The notes: generated from the letters alone by a model not told the origin. A stretch of 38,950 nucleotides of DNA from an uncultured Romboutsia sp. (GCA_937880075.1 CALFLM010000042.1:1-38950); one strand, 5' to 3'. Positions 23,395 through 31,948 are shown, counted from the stretch's first letter. A program made the numbers and translations.

Positions 23395-24123
23395 ATGAAT
23401 TTTATAATTTCAGTAGTCAAAGATTTTTATGAATGTTGTAATATGCCTGTAAAAGTTATTTCAAATAATTTTGATGATATATATAAAATTGGATACAATG
23501 ATTATTTTGAAGAGATATTTCCATTAGAACATATAAAAACTTTAGTAAATAATTCAGGTGATCATTTAAATATCCATTTAGACAAAAATATAAATATTTA
23601 TTATAGGATTATAAGTATTTCTAAATTTAATAAAAATAAAGGATTCTTTGTGTTAGGCCCTATATTAAGTAAACCTGTTGGTAATACTTTATATAATATA
23701 CCGTATCGTTCTTTGGAGTGTTCTAACTATATGTCTAAATTAATTTTAAATATAGCTGATGATAAATTTGATAAGAATATGAATAATAAATCTTTTAATC
23801 CTTATATAAGAAAGGCTATAGAATATGTTAATGAAAATTATAGCAATGATATAACAATTGACTCATTGTGTAATTACTTAGATATTAATAAGAGTTATTT
23901 TTGTAGCTTATTCAAAAAATATACAGGAAATACATTTTCATATTTTTTAAATCACTTCAGAGTTGAAAAAAGTAAAAAGCTTTTAATCAATACTGATTTA
24001 AACTTACTCGATATTGCTATAACTGTTGGTTTTAATAATCAAAATTATTATAGTATGGTGTTTAAAAAATATACTAATATTAGTCCATCTAGATATAGAG
24101 CTTCTACTTCTTTAGAAGAATAA
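23395..24123 (+). CDS. AraC-family transcriptional regulator
   Basis: The protein has 242 residues. The C-terminal 100 (from about 142) hold the two helix-turn-helix motifs of AraC/XylS proteins: SNDITIDSLCNYLDINKSYF with CSLFKKYTGNTF, then NLLDIAITVGFNNQNYYSMV with FKKYTNISPSRYR. The N-terminal 140 residues are a ligand-sensing-type domain that I do not recognise (beginning MNFIISVVKDFYECCNMPVK). AGGAG lies 6 nt before the ATG. The Fur-like box upstream suggests iron control of the regulator itself, possibly with the DUF4405 neighbour as its target. Confidence 0.85.
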   Translation: MNFIISVVKDFYECCNMPVKVISNNFDDIYKIGYNDYFEEIFPLEHIKTLVNNSGDHLNIHLDKNINIYYRIISISKFNKNKGFFVLGPILSKPVGNTLYNIPYRSLECSNYMSKLILNIADDKFDKNMNNKSFNPYIRKAIEYVNENYSNDITIDSLCNYLDINKSYFCSLFKKYTGNTFSYFLNHFRVEKSKKLLINTDLNLLDIAITVGFNNQNYYSMVFKKYTNISPSRYRASTSLEE

Positions 24124-24126
24124 AAA

Positions 24127-24198
24127 TAGCCTATATACTTTGTTATTAATTAAATAGTCTACTCTATAGAGTACATTTTTAATTTAGTATATAGGCTA
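24127..24198. terminator. Branched hairpin between convergent AraC and dCMP deaminase genes
   Basis: TAGCCTATATACT (24127-24139) pairs with AGTATATAGGCTA (24186-24198). Inside lies a second small palindrome around GTACTCTATAGAGTAC-like sequence (near 24158-24174). The plus strand continues CTTTTGT. Confidence 0.7.
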
Positions 24199-24214
24199 CT
24201 TTTGTAATTATTTT

Positions 24215-24703
24215 CTATTTTTTATTAAAATTTATTTCTATTTTACCAACTTGCGGTGTTAATTGTATCAATTCCACCTTTGCCTTTTCAAACATGTATT
24301 TAGATGCTTTTATAGAGTCTGTATCTGAATATTTATCTTCTAAGTAGCAAACTGTCTTTATTCCAGATTGGATAATATTTCTTGCACAATCATGGCAAGG
24401 GAATAAATTTACATAAATTCTACATCCCTCTAAAGACTTTCCTCTTGCATTTAATATTGCATTTTGTTCAGCATGTACTACATACGGATATTTAGTTTCT
24501 AAGAATTCTCCTTCTCTTGCCCATGGAAAATCTTCATCACTACAACCATTTAAGAATCCATTGTATCCAATAGATACTATTCTGTTATCTTTATCAACTA
24601 TACATGCTCCAACCTGAGTAGATGGGTCCTTACTTCTCATTCCTGATAACAGCGAAATACCCATAAAATAATCATCCCAAGATATGTAATCAGTCCTTTT
24701 CAT
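24215..24703 (-). CDS. dCMP deaminase family protein (ComEB-like)
   Basis: This zinc deaminase of 162 residues converts dCMP to dUMP, the dTMP precursor. The zinc and proton-shuttle residues are His77 and Glu79 in VHAEQNAIL and Cys103 and Cys106 in FPCHDCA. N-terminal SWDDYFMGISLLSGMRSKDPSTQVGA and GYNGFLNG are typical of the family. The start at 24703 follows GGAGGTAATT; a longer frame to 24742 reads through this site. It complements dut and nrdDG elsewhere in the window in dNTP supply but is not in their operon. Confidence 0.92.
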   Translation of the reverse strand: MKRTDYISWDDYFMGISLLSGMRSKDPSTQVGACIVDKDNRIVSIGYNGFLNGCSDEDFPWAREGEFLETKYPYVVHAEQNAILNARGKSLEGCRIYVNLFPCHDCARNIIQSGIKTVCYLEDKYSDTDSIKASKYMFEKAKVELIQLTPQVGKIEINFNKK

Positions 24704-24799
24704 AATTACCTCCATTTGAATTAAAAATTTCTCTTCGCTCATCTCGTCAATGATATGATACTAGCTATCACTTTTATCATATCCGTTGCTCAAAATATG

Positions 24800-25657
24800 C
24801 TACTTTATATCAAAATTCATTTTATATAGCTCTATAACATTATCTATTAGTGAATTTATAGTAGCTTTTCCTGTACAATTTATCCTATTTGAAACAAATT
24901 TAGCTTTACCTAGATTTACTATTTCATCAACATCAAAGTCTAGAATCTGCTTACCATTTACATAAGTAAATCCTACTCCGATTACAACCGCATCTTCTTT
25001 TATATCTTCTGATTTTATAAGATTTTGACGTCCTACACATGAAATTATTATATCAGCCATTTTTACTAAGCTAGATAAATCTTTAGTTTTACTATTTGCA
25101 TTTATAAGAGTTGCACCTCTATTTATCAACATAGCACATAATGGCTTTCCTACATGATTTGATTTTCCTATAACTAAAGCTATTTTTCCTTCAATATCAA
25201 CATTGTATTGTTCTAATAAAGAAATTACCCCTTTAGGTGTTGCTGGAGCTAATTTAGTATCATTACCTAAATTTATTTCACCTATCCATTCTCTAGCAAA
25301 TCCATCCGCATCTACATAGTAGTTTATTGATTTCATAAGTTTTTTAGTATCTAAATGTTTAAATGTTGGTAATTGAAGTATAACTGGTGTTTTATCTTCA
25401 TTACATCTATTTATTATGTTTAGTACATCTTCATTATTACAATGTTCTTCAAACTTTACAACTTCTACTTTTAATCCAGCTTTCTCTCCTTCTTTTAATT
25501 TCCCTTTGATATACCTTGCATTTGCTTCATCATTTGATGCGTTTATTATTATAAACTTAGGCTTTTTTCCTATTTCTATTTCTATATTTTTAGTATCTTT
25601 TTGATATATCTTTATTTTCTCTTCACACATTGCTATTGCATCTATTGTCGTTGTCAT
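24800..25657 (-). CDS. folD: FolD-like methylenetetrahydrofolate dehydrogenase/cyclohydrolase
   Basis: The enzyme family oxidises 5,10-methylene-THF to methenyl-THF with NADP+ and hydrolyses it to 10-formyl-THF. The catalytic Y-x3-K pair is present (Tyr49, Lys53 in ARYIKGKLKEGEKAG), as is the cofactor loop GKSNHVGKP (164-172), with DADGF and a PATPKGV segment. The family's QLPLP motif is altered to QLPTF, and overall it is more divergent than housekeeping FolD, so substrate preference could differ. It has 285 residues, the normal length. GTGGGAG precedes the start. It is 96 bp upstream of the dCMP deaminase gene on the same strand. Confidence 0.85.
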   Translation of the reverse strand: MTTTIDAIAMCEEKIKIYQKDTKNIEIEIGKKPKFIIINASNDEANARYIKGKLKEGEKAGLKVEVVKFEEHCNNEDVLNIINRCNEDKTPVILQLPTFKHLDTKKLMKSINYYVDADGFAREWIGEINLGNDTKLAPATPKGVISLLEQYNVDIEGKIALVIGKSNHVGKPLCAMLINRGATLINANSKTKDLSSLVKMADIIISCVGRQNLIKSEDIKEDAVVIGVGFTYVNGKQILDFDVDEIVNLGKAKFVSNRINCTGKATINSLIDNVIELYKMNFDIK

Positions 25658-25839
25658 TGTTTTCTCCCACTTTGTATTTTATTATTTATATTATATTAAA
25701 TAAGATAATATAAATACAATCATTTATTCTTTATAAAATTTCACCTTTTACATCCTCTTCATATAAAGTATCTCTTAATGGTAATTTCATATATATAAAT
25801 ATTAATATAATTATATTTGATATTATTTATTATTAATAT

Positions 25840-25954
25840 ATATATATTCTAATAATAATTCTGCATTATAAGGTACTTTTATTATTTATGGTACTTTTGA
25901 ACAATACAAAATAATAATTTTACTTAATGAAGTATTTTAATTAAAACATATATA
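25840..25954 (+). repeat. 115-bp AT-rich palindromic element, copy 2
   Basis: It has the same landmarks as copy 1: ATATATATTCTAATAATAAT at the left, TTGAACAATACAAAATAATA in the middle and GAAGTATTTTAATTAAAACA at the right. This copy has a matched GGTACTTTT-ATTATTTATGGTAC change in its centre. It lies in the 716-bp gap between folD and the antiporter gene. Confidence 0.8.
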
Positions 25955-26057
25955 TATATTATATTTTACTCATTTACATAATACTTTATCTCTATTATAA
26001 TATTTATTAGTGGGAACTTATATATTAATATAAGTGTTACGCTAGCCCAAATAAAAG

Positions 26058-26082
26058 CACCTATCTTTTGATAGGTGTTTTT
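26058..26082. terminator. Orphan terminator-like hairpin
   Basis: CACCTATC (26058-26065) pairs with GATAGGTG (26070-26077) around TTTT and is followed by TTTTT on the plus strand; the minus strand also has a short T stretch after it. No gene ends here on either strand, so it may close an unannotated small transcript. Confidence 0.6.
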
Positions 26083-26244
26083 CTGTTATAATTTACATTC
26101 ATAATATTTAATGAACTTTCTTAATTCTGTCCTATATTAACTATTTATTTAATATAACTTTATATCGATTTAAATTAAATAAATTATTTTATGAAAATTT
26201 TTTTAAATATGTATATTATTTTAAGAAATGATAATACTTAAAAT

Positions 26245-26317
26245 ATGAACGGAAAACATACCTATCTCCCCCAGGTATATTGAAACTACAGTTCCCCCAA
26301 CTGTAGTTTTTTGTTTT
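26245..26317 (+). ncRNA. Candidate small RNA with two C-rich hairpin loops
   Basis: Two hairpins lie close together: ATACCT/AGGTAT with loop ATCTCCCCC (26258-26278), and AAACTACAGTT/AACTGTAGTTT with loop CCCCC (26283-26309), which runs into TTTTTTGTTTT as an intrinsic terminator. No frame ends here. C-rich loops able to pair with ribosome-binding sites are a hallmark of Firmicute regulatory RNAs such as RsaE. No strong promoter was found; a possible extended -10 (TGATAATAC) is near 26229. The 5' end is a guess. Confidence 0.45.
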
Positions 26318-26326
26318 ATAACTAAA

Positions 26327-26361
26327 AAAGAACAGATTATAATTTATATATTCTGTTCTTT
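26327..26361 (-). terminator. Terminator of the antiporter gene
   Basis: AAAGAACAGA (26327-26336) pairs with TCTGTTCTTT (26352-26361); on the minus strand a TTTT run follows. Confidence 0.8.
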
Positions 26362-26373
26362 ATACACTATATC

Positions 26374-27657
26374 TTAAGCTATATCACTTAATACTTCAGC
26401 TTTATTTTCTTTTTCCTCTTCTAAAACTCCAAGTTTTTTAGCAACCAATTTAGTTGTACTTGCCTGCACTATTAAAGTTATCAGTATTGTCATAAATACA
26501 ACTGATGATATTATTTCATATCCTGGAACTTTCATAGAAACTATTATCCCTGATAGTGCTGCCGGTATAACACCAGTTTCTCTTACCCACATCATAAATA
26601 ATTTTTCTTTAAATGTCCATTTTGCATTTTTATCAAATAATGTAGATACCAATACTACAAGTGGTCTCGCTATAAACATTAGCACAAGTACTATTACTAA
26701 TGATGGTGCCCAATATTTAGCAAGTGCTTCTAAATTTACTTGTGTTCCAAGTACTACGAATATGGCCATACGAGCTAATGATCCTATATTTTCAGAGAAA
26801 CAATAATCTGAGTTGAAATCTACTTCTGGTATCCAAAGTCCAAATAACTTTTTATTACCTGATATTAACCCTGCTATAAATACTGCCATATATCCACTTC
26901 CATGTAACATAGTAGCTAACTCGTAAGTTAATGCTACCTTTAATACTGACATTATAGGAGCATATGAATGGAATATTCCTACTCTTTTATCTGATACTAA
27001 AGCAGTTAGAATATATCCTACAATTATGCCTATACCTATACCTACTATGGTAGATACTATAAGTTCTTTTATACTTTCCATTGCAGAGAATTCACCACTA
27101 GTCACAACTGAAAGTAATGTAGATACTAATATAGCCCCTACCGCATCATTAAATGCTGACTCGCTAACTACAGTTTGTTTTATCTTATCTTTTATAGCAA
27201 CTTGTTTAAAAACTGGTATAAGTGCCGCTGGATCAGTAGATGCTATTACAGCACCTAAAAGTAAGGCTGTTAATATTGGTAGCCCAAATATCTTACCTGA
27301 TACTAATCCTACTACAAGCGCAGATATTACAACTCCTACTGTTGCTAACATCCCTACGCTAATTTTAACTTTATTCAGTACTCTTAAGTTTATTTCTTTA
27401 CCACCTTCAAATAATATAAATGCTGACCCAAAAGTAAGTATAAGATTATTTGCTATTGGAAAAGATTGTATACTTATTAAATTTAACAATGATGGTCCTA
27501 TTATGATTCCTGCTAATAAATAAAGTATTACATCTGGTACTTTTATAATTTCACTTAATTTACCTAGTACTATACCTATTATAGCTATAGCTGCAAATAT
27601 TAAAAGTAAATTATTGGTTGCTATCGCTTCAACTGTATTTTCCATTATCTGCTTCAT
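26374..27657 (-). CDS. Cation:proton antiporter (CPA1/NhaP type)
   Basis: This is a 427-residue membrane transporter with about twelve hydrophobic segments. The ion-site motifs are ASTDPAALIPVF and SESAFNDAVGAI, where the Asp pair is the hallmark of CPA1 Na+(K+)/H+ exchangers; VPDVILYLLAGIIIGP near the N-terminus and FEGGKEI are also typical. The C-terminus ends in a short charged tail with no TrkA domain. It probably exports Na+ or K+ in exchange for protons. The start is not certain: AAAAAGGGG abuts the ATG at 27657 directly and lies 12 nt before a second in-frame ATG at 27645. No co-transcribed neighbour. Confidence 0.88.
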   Translation of the reverse strand: MKQIMENTVEAIATNNLLLIFAAIAIIGIVLGKLSEIIKVPDVILYLLAGIIIGPSLLNLISIQSFPIANNLILTFGSAFILFEGGKEINLRVLNKVKISVGMLATVGVVISALVVGLVSGKIFGLPILTALLLGAVIASTDPAALIPVFKQVAIKDKIKQTVVSESAFNDAVGAILVSTLLSVVTSGEFSAMESIKELIVSTIVGIGIGIIVGYILTALVSDKRVGIFHSYAPIMSVLKVALTYELATMLHGSGYMAVFIAGLISGNKKLFGLWIPEVDFNSDYCFSENIGSLARMAIFVVLGTQVNLEALAKYWAPSLVIVLVLMFIARPLVVLVSTLFDKNAKWTFKEKLFMMWVRETGVIPAALSGIIVSMKVPGYEIISSVVFMTILITLIVQASTTKLVAKKLGVLEEEKENKAEVLSDIA

Positions 27658-27902
27658 CCCCTTTTTTGTGTTAAAGTTATCAATTTGTAAATGAGCTTTT
27701 ATAATAGAAATAATTATATTCCTTTAAAATACAAGAGTCAATATTTTATTTTGTTTTCTAACTATTCAATTTAATCAGTCTTTGTAACCTTTTGTAAATA
27801 AATAAAATGTTTACGTTAACATTGATATTTTTATATCATCATTTATATTTACAAATTTTTTAGTCATTAAGATAATCCTCTATTTAATTTATTTTACAAA
27901 AT

Positions 27903-27939
27903 AAATAACCATCTAGACGATTACTCTAGATGGTTATTT
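27903..27939 (-). terminator. Terminator of the HTH-desulfoferrodoxin gene
   Basis: AAATAACCATCTAGA (27903-27917) pairs perfectly with TCTAGATGGTTATTT (27925-27939); on the minus strand ATTTTG follows. Confidence 0.85.
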
Positions 27940-27943
27940 GTAA

Positions 27944-28531
27944 TTATACAATTTGATAAAATAGTCCATGGTCTGTACAATAGAAATATAATTTCCCATG
28001 ACCAGATTTACGGAATCTAAATTGCATATTCCATTCAGGATATTGTTTCGTAATAAGTGCTCTATCACCCTTTACATATGCAACAAAAGATATATAATGT
28101 TCCTTTTTCATTTCATGTTCAGTTGTAACATATAACTCATCTTCGACTGGCTCTACATCAAGTTTATGCCCGTCTTCCGCCTTCTTTGCAACCAATGGTT
28201 CTAGAGTTTTACCACAACAAGATATTGTAGCATTTCCAGTAGCTGTCATTAAATTTCCACACTGTTGGCATACATAAAATTTTAATTTGTTCATATTTCC
28301 TCCTACTAAATCGTTTAAATTTATTTCTCCAGATAATATTTGATCAATACTTACTCCTAATATTTGCGATAATTCTGGAAGTAAAGAAATATCAGGACAT
28401 CCTAGACCTCGTTCCCATTTACTTATTGTTTTATCACTTATATTCATTAAATCAGCTATTTGCTTTTGAGTCATATTCTTATCTTTTCTTAATTCATATA
28501 TCAAACTTCCAATTTTTTTACAATCCATCAT
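27944..28531 (-). CDS. XRE-type HTH regulator fused to a desulfoferrodoxin-like module
   Basis: The protein has 195 residues. Residues about 5-65 form a Cro/C1-type helix-turn-helix (IYELRKDKNMTQKQIADLMN, ISDKTISKWERGL). Residues about 84-195 match class I desulfoferrodoxin. The desulforedoxin-like Fe(Cys)4 centre is Cys88, Cys91, Cys105 and Cys106 (YVCQQCG, SCCG). The superoxide-reductase-type iron ligands are His122, His139, His145 (EHEMKKEHYI), Cys185 and His188 (YCTDHGLF). Every ligand position of both centres is filled. A redox- or superoxide-sensing regulator, or a DNA-tethered superoxide reductase, are the readings; neither is shown. GAGGTGATA precedes two adjacent ATGs (28531, 28528). 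Confidence 0.88.
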   Translation of the reverse strand: MMDCKKIGSLIYELRKDKNMTQKQIADLMNISDKTISKWERGLGCPDISLLPELSQILGVSIDQILSGEINLNDLVGGNMNKLKFYVCQQCGNLMTATGNATISCCGKTLEPLVAKKAEDGHKLDVEPVEDELYVTTEHEMKKEHYISFVAYVKGDRALITKQYPEWNMQFRFRKSGHGKLYFYCTDHGLFYQIV

Positions 28532-28614
28532 TATCACCTCTTATATATTAATTTAAACTACTTAGTAAGATAATTCAATAAACTAAGCGTAGAGTTATTT
28601 TGATATTTATATGT

Positions 28615-28728
28615 ATATATGTTTTAATTAAAATACTTCATTAAGTAAAATTATTATTTTGTATTGTTCAAAAGTACCATAAATAATAAAAGTATTTTAT
28701 AATGTAGAATTATTATTAGAATATGTAT
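28615..28728 (-). repeat. 115-bp AT-rich palindromic element, copy 3 (inverted)
   Basis: It begins ATATATGTTTTAATTAAAAT and carries TTGTATTGTTCAAAAGTACC and AGAATTATTATTAGAATATG, the reverse of copies 1 and 2. Its central GTAC change matches copy 2. It fills much of the 317-bp gap between the HTH-desulfoferrodoxin and nitroreductase genes. Confidence 0.8.
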
Positions 28729-28805
28729 ATTTTAATATATTGTTTAATTAAATATCTATATTTTATATACTATAAATCTCTTCAAAATAATTGGTTTGTT
28801 GGATA

Positions 28806-28848
28806 ATAACAAAAGCTTATTAGTAGGTCTCTAATAAGCTTTTGTTAT
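28806..28848 (-). terminator. Terminator of the nitroreductase gene
   Basis: An 18-bp perfect stem, ATAACAAAAGCTTATTAG (28806-28823) with its complement (28831-28848), ends at the base before the nitroreductase stop codon. Confidence 0.9.
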
Positions 28849-29487
28849 TTAATCTATAAATGTTACAACTTCTTCTAAAGGCTTTCTAGGTGGTTGTTTT
28901 GGAGTATCATCTTCTGCTACCCCTAAAGAAATCATAGACATTAATTCATAACCTTCTTTCTCAAACCCTATAAGATTTTCTATTTCCTTTTTTGCATGTG
29001 TTGGTCCTGTCATATAACAAGTTCCATATCCCATTTCAGTTGCTGCTAATAAGATATTTTCTACAGAAGCTCCAATTCCTTGTGCTGCTGATTGAGGAGA
29101 TACTAATATATCTAAAACCTCTTGTGGCGCATTATTTTCCTTTAATATCTTATACTCTATCATTTTATATTCACATGAATATACTATTATAACTACAGGT
29201 GCATGCTTAAAGCATGTATAATAGTTTATTGTACTCATATGTCTTTTAAAGTCTTTTTCATTCTTTGCAAGCTGTCCTATATTTTCATGGCTTTTAGTTA
29301 CTATATCTGCCATTTTATTTATTATATCTCTATTTTGTAATACTACAAAGTGCCAATTTTGCTGATGCTTTGGAGATGGAGCATAAGTTCCTGCTTTTAA
29401 CAATTCAACTATATCTTCTTTTGGTATAGGTGTATCTTTAAATTGCCTTACACTTTTACGGTTATATATAAAATCTAAATTTGCCAT
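28849..29487 (-). CDS. Nitroreductase family FMN-dependent oxidoreductase
   Basis: The protein has 212 residues. The family is a dimeric FMN enzyme that reduces nitro-compounds, quinones or other acceptors with NAD(P)H. Visible parts are the FMN-phosphate-binding NRKSVRQFKDTPIPKE (9-24), the TYAPSPKHQQNWHFVVLQN core, GIGASVENILLAATEMGYGTCYM and the C-terminal LGVAEDDTPKQPPRKPLEEV. The physiological substrate is not evident. AACAGGAG precedes the ATG. It has its own terminator and no operon partners; the HTH-desulfoferrodoxin regulator is the next gene downstream. Confidence 0.9.
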   Translation of the reverse strand: MANLDFIYNRKSVRQFKDTPIPKEDIVELLKAGTYAPSPKHQQNWHFVVLQNRDIINKMADIVTKSHENIGQLAKNEKDFKRHMSTINYYTCFKHAPVVIIVYSCEYKMIEYKILKENNAPQEVLDILVSPQSAAQGIGASVENILLAATEMGYGTCYMTGPTHAKKEIENLIGFEKEGYELMSMISLGVAEDDTPKQPPRKPLEEVVTFID

Positions 29488-29667
29488 ATTATTTTCTCCT
29501 GTTGTATAACTAGTTTAAATTTAAAATAATTATTAGCTATTTTATATCAAATTCAAATATTATTAAGTATATCAAATAAAACATTTCTTCATATAAATAT
29601 TAATACTAATAATCCTGCATCTATATTATCTAGACTTGTATAATGATATTAGATTTTTATATGTACT

Positions 29668-31125
29668 TCAACGCTCTATTTTATTAACTTTTCTACTATA
29701 TGTATAATATTTATTTTTTATAATTTCATATACATCTTTATAATAATATCCAATTTCTATTTTTCCATTATCTAATTCAGCAAGTATATTAATTTCTCCT
29801 TTGAACAATTTTAATACACTACTTATAGGTTTTTGTCTTAATTTTATATATTGTATTTTATCATAACTAATAATACTAATATGTTTTATAAAAAAACCTC
29901 TTGATACCGCTATACTCTGCTCACCAACATAAAGACCTCTAGCTATATAAGTTAAACAATTGTATAAAAAAACAATTATTAGATAACTTTTATTTATTTC
30001 AATAAACATATCCACAGTTATTAAAATTTTAAATATACAAGCTATATATATAATAGCTATATTTACTATAATTATAGAAATAATACTATAAAAAAACCTT
30101 ATTATTAAACTAAGTTTATGTTCCTTTTTTAAACTTAAATTTTCTTCTACGTTAATTTCTGGAATTAAGGTTTTCATATTTTTTAAAAATCTTTCCTTAC
30201 TACTATATAATAATATTTTTGAACCTTCACTTTTTTCATTTCCTACTCCAATTGTAACGATACTACTTTCATATCTTTTACATAATCTAGATATAAAAGT
30301 TTGCTTAATATTTATAGCATTTATTCTATTTATTGGAACATTAAACTTTCTCAATTTAAATAGTCCATAACTTATATGTAAATTATCTTCTATCCTATCA
30401 ATAGTAAAATTATAGTATTTAAATAAATCACCAATAAATAATTTTATTACTGAAATCCATGCAGTAATTTTTATTATAGCTATCGCAAATTCACTTTGAT
30501 TTGCATCTATTTTCAATGATACAAATTCAGTTATTGAAACTAAAATCAAGTTCCATACTAAACCAACAATAGATATATTAAAAAAACAATGTTTTAAAAT
30601 ATCCCAAAATGAATACTTTATACAATTACTTTCGTCTTTCTCTAATTCATGTTTTTCTGTATCCATAAGTTGTAAAACTCTATTTTTAAATTGGTGTGCT
30701 TGTTTCTTAGAAAGAATAATTTCTATATCCGTTACCTCTGATGTTGATAAGCTATCTATATCAATTTTTATTTTATACGTACCCATTATTCTTTCAAGCA
30801 TATTTTGTTCTAAGTTAATATTAGATATATTTTTTATTTCATACGTATTTTTTCTATAAAATATAGCATTTTTTTTAACTACTATAGTATCATTTTCTAT
30901 ATATATGAAAGTCCTTGTCCAAATTACTATATTATAAATTAAAATAAATAAAAATATTGTTGTTGCGATAGTTCTTATAACTATTCTTTCTAATGTCATA
31001 CCACCTTCAATAAGCATTCTTACGTCATCAAAATTGTATATAGTTAGAAAAATTATAAATAAATAAAATACAAATATTTTTTCTATTATAATACTAGGAT
31101 GACACCTAAACTTCTCTTTTTTCAT
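29668..31125 (-). CDS. bPH2 (DUF304) domain membrane protein, YdbT-like
   Basis: The protein has 485 residues. Hydrophobic pairs near 20-75, 195-240 and 350-400 alternate with bacterial pleckstrin-homology (bPH2) domains, whose usual beginning is seen in RTFIYIENDTIVVKKNAIFY (about 80) and again near 265 (RIEDNLHISYGLFKLRKFNV) and 420 (VGEQSIAVSRGFFIKHISII). This matches Bacillus YdbT, which works with YdbS. The family has been tied to membrane stress and lantibiotic resistance. The start at 31125 follows TAGGAGTTAGATTT. It lies 26 bp downstream of the shorter bPH2 gene, forming a pair. Confidence 0.8.
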   Translation of the reverse strand: MKKEKFRCHPSIIIEKIFVFYLFIIFLTIYNFDDVRMLIEGGMTLERIVIRTIATTIFLFILIYNIVIWTRTFIYIENDTIVVKKNAIFYRKNTYEIKNISNINLEQNMLERIMGTYKIKIDIDSLSTSEVTDIEIILSKKQAHQFKNRVLQLMDTEKHELEKDESNCIKYSFWDILKHCFFNISIVGLVWNLILVSITEFVSLKIDANQSEFAIAIIKITAWISVIKLFIGDLFKYYNFTIDRIEDNLHISYGLFKLRKFNVPINRINAINIKQTFISRLCKRYESSIVTIGVGNEKSEGSKILLYSSKERFLKNMKTLIPEINVEENLSLKKEHKLSLIIRFFYSIISIIIVNIAIIYIACIFKILITVDMFIEINKSYLIIVFLYNCLTYIARGLYVGEQSIAVSRGFFIKHISIISYDKIQYIKLRQKPISSVLKLFKGEINILAELDNGKIEIGYYYKDVYEIIKNKYYTYSRKVNKIER

Positions 31126-31151
31126 AAATCTAACTCCTAAAATGAAGAATT

Positions 31152-31625
31152 TCAATGTACTTTTGCTTCTCTGGCTATTTCATTTATTTTATCATTTAAT
31201 ATACTAGATATAACTTTTACTTTTTCATCACTTAAAAATTTTATTGTTACATCTCCACCTGAAGTTGTTAAAATTACTTTTGATAAATTAAATAATTTAT
31301 CAGTAGGGCCTTTTTTTATAGTAATTTTATGAATTCTTTCAATTGGAACTATATTTATTTCAACAAATAAAAAACCTTCCTTAACTTCTATTGAATCTTC
31401 ACCAATATAATACCTATATCTCTCATACTTTATTTTAGGCCCTATCATTAAGTATATAATATCTTTTAAAATTAAAATTGTTAATATAATTGAAATTATT
31501 TTAGGAAAAAATTTTAATAGCAAATATAATATTAACATTAAAATAATATACTTAATCATAATTTCAATTAGATCAGATATAAATATACAGAAAATTGCTC
31601 TCTTATTTAATTTTTCATACTGCAT
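31152..31625 (-). CDS. bPH2 (DUF304) domain membrane protein, YdbS-like
   Basis: The protein has 157 residues with two hydrophobic helices (about 15-60) followed by one bPH2 domain (YYIGEDSIEVKEGFLFVEIN, VPIERIHKITIKKGPTDKLF, VILTTSGGDVTIKFL). The frame extends to 31709, but GAAGGGATG before the ATG at 31625 and the YdbS-like opening (MQYEKLNKRAIFC) argue for the shorter form. It is the first of a two-gene pair with the larger bPH2 protein, the same arrangement as ydbS-ydbT in Bacillus. Confidence 0.75.
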   Translation of the reverse strand: MQYEKLNKRAIFCIFISDLIEIMIKYIILMLILYLLLKFFPKIISIILTILILKDIIYLMIGPKIKYERYRYYIGEDSIEVKEGFLFVEINIVPIERIHKITIKKGPTDKLFNLSKVILTTSGGDVTIKFLSDEKVKVISSILNDKINEIAREAKVH

Positions 31626-31735
31626 ATTATAAGCATCCCTTCTAATAGTTGAATTTATCTTTATATAATACCATATAATTAAATATAATACTAAAACATT
31701 TATTTCCAAATTACATAATCATAAGATTATGTAAT

Positions 31736-31849
31736 ATATATGTTTTAATTAAAATACTTCATTAGGTAAAGTTATTATTTTGTATCGTTCAAAAATACAA
31801 TAAATAATAAAATTATTTTATAATATAGAATTATTATTAAAACATATAT
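31736..31849 (-). repeat. 115-bp AT-rich palindromic element, copy 4 (inverted)
   Basis: It begins ATATATGTTTTAATTAAAAT, contains CTTCATTAGGTAAAGTTATT and TTGTATCGTTCAAAAATACA and ends in AACATATAT, so both ends carry a clean ATATATGTT. Just outside the left end is another palindrome (TTACATAATC-ATA-GATTATGTAA). It occupies the gap between the bPH2 pair and the exporter genes. Confidence 0.8.
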
Positions 31850-31904
31850 AATTTTATTATTAAATAGTGTATATAAGATGTAATATAATTTCCTTCAGAC
31901 TAAA

Positions 31905-31936
31905 AAAAGATATCAATTAAGAAATTAATATCTTTT
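31905..31936 (-). terminator. Terminator of the ThrE-type exporter genes
   Basis: AAAAGATATCAATT (31905-31918) pairs with AATTAATATCTTTT (31923-31936) with one mismatch; the minus strand continues into TTT. Confidence 0.75.
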
Positions 31937-31948
31937 ACTTATATTCTC

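Noticed and set aside
25731..25790. Minus-strand 19-codon frame beginning MKLPLRDTLYEED
   Set aside because: It has no ribosome site, is very short and has no recognisable family; it may be a gene remnant but cannot be supported.
21711..31849. CRISPR-like array from the repeated AT-rich units
   Set aside because: The repeats are about 115 bp, dispersed over kilobases in both orientations, with genes between them and no regular spacers or cas genes.
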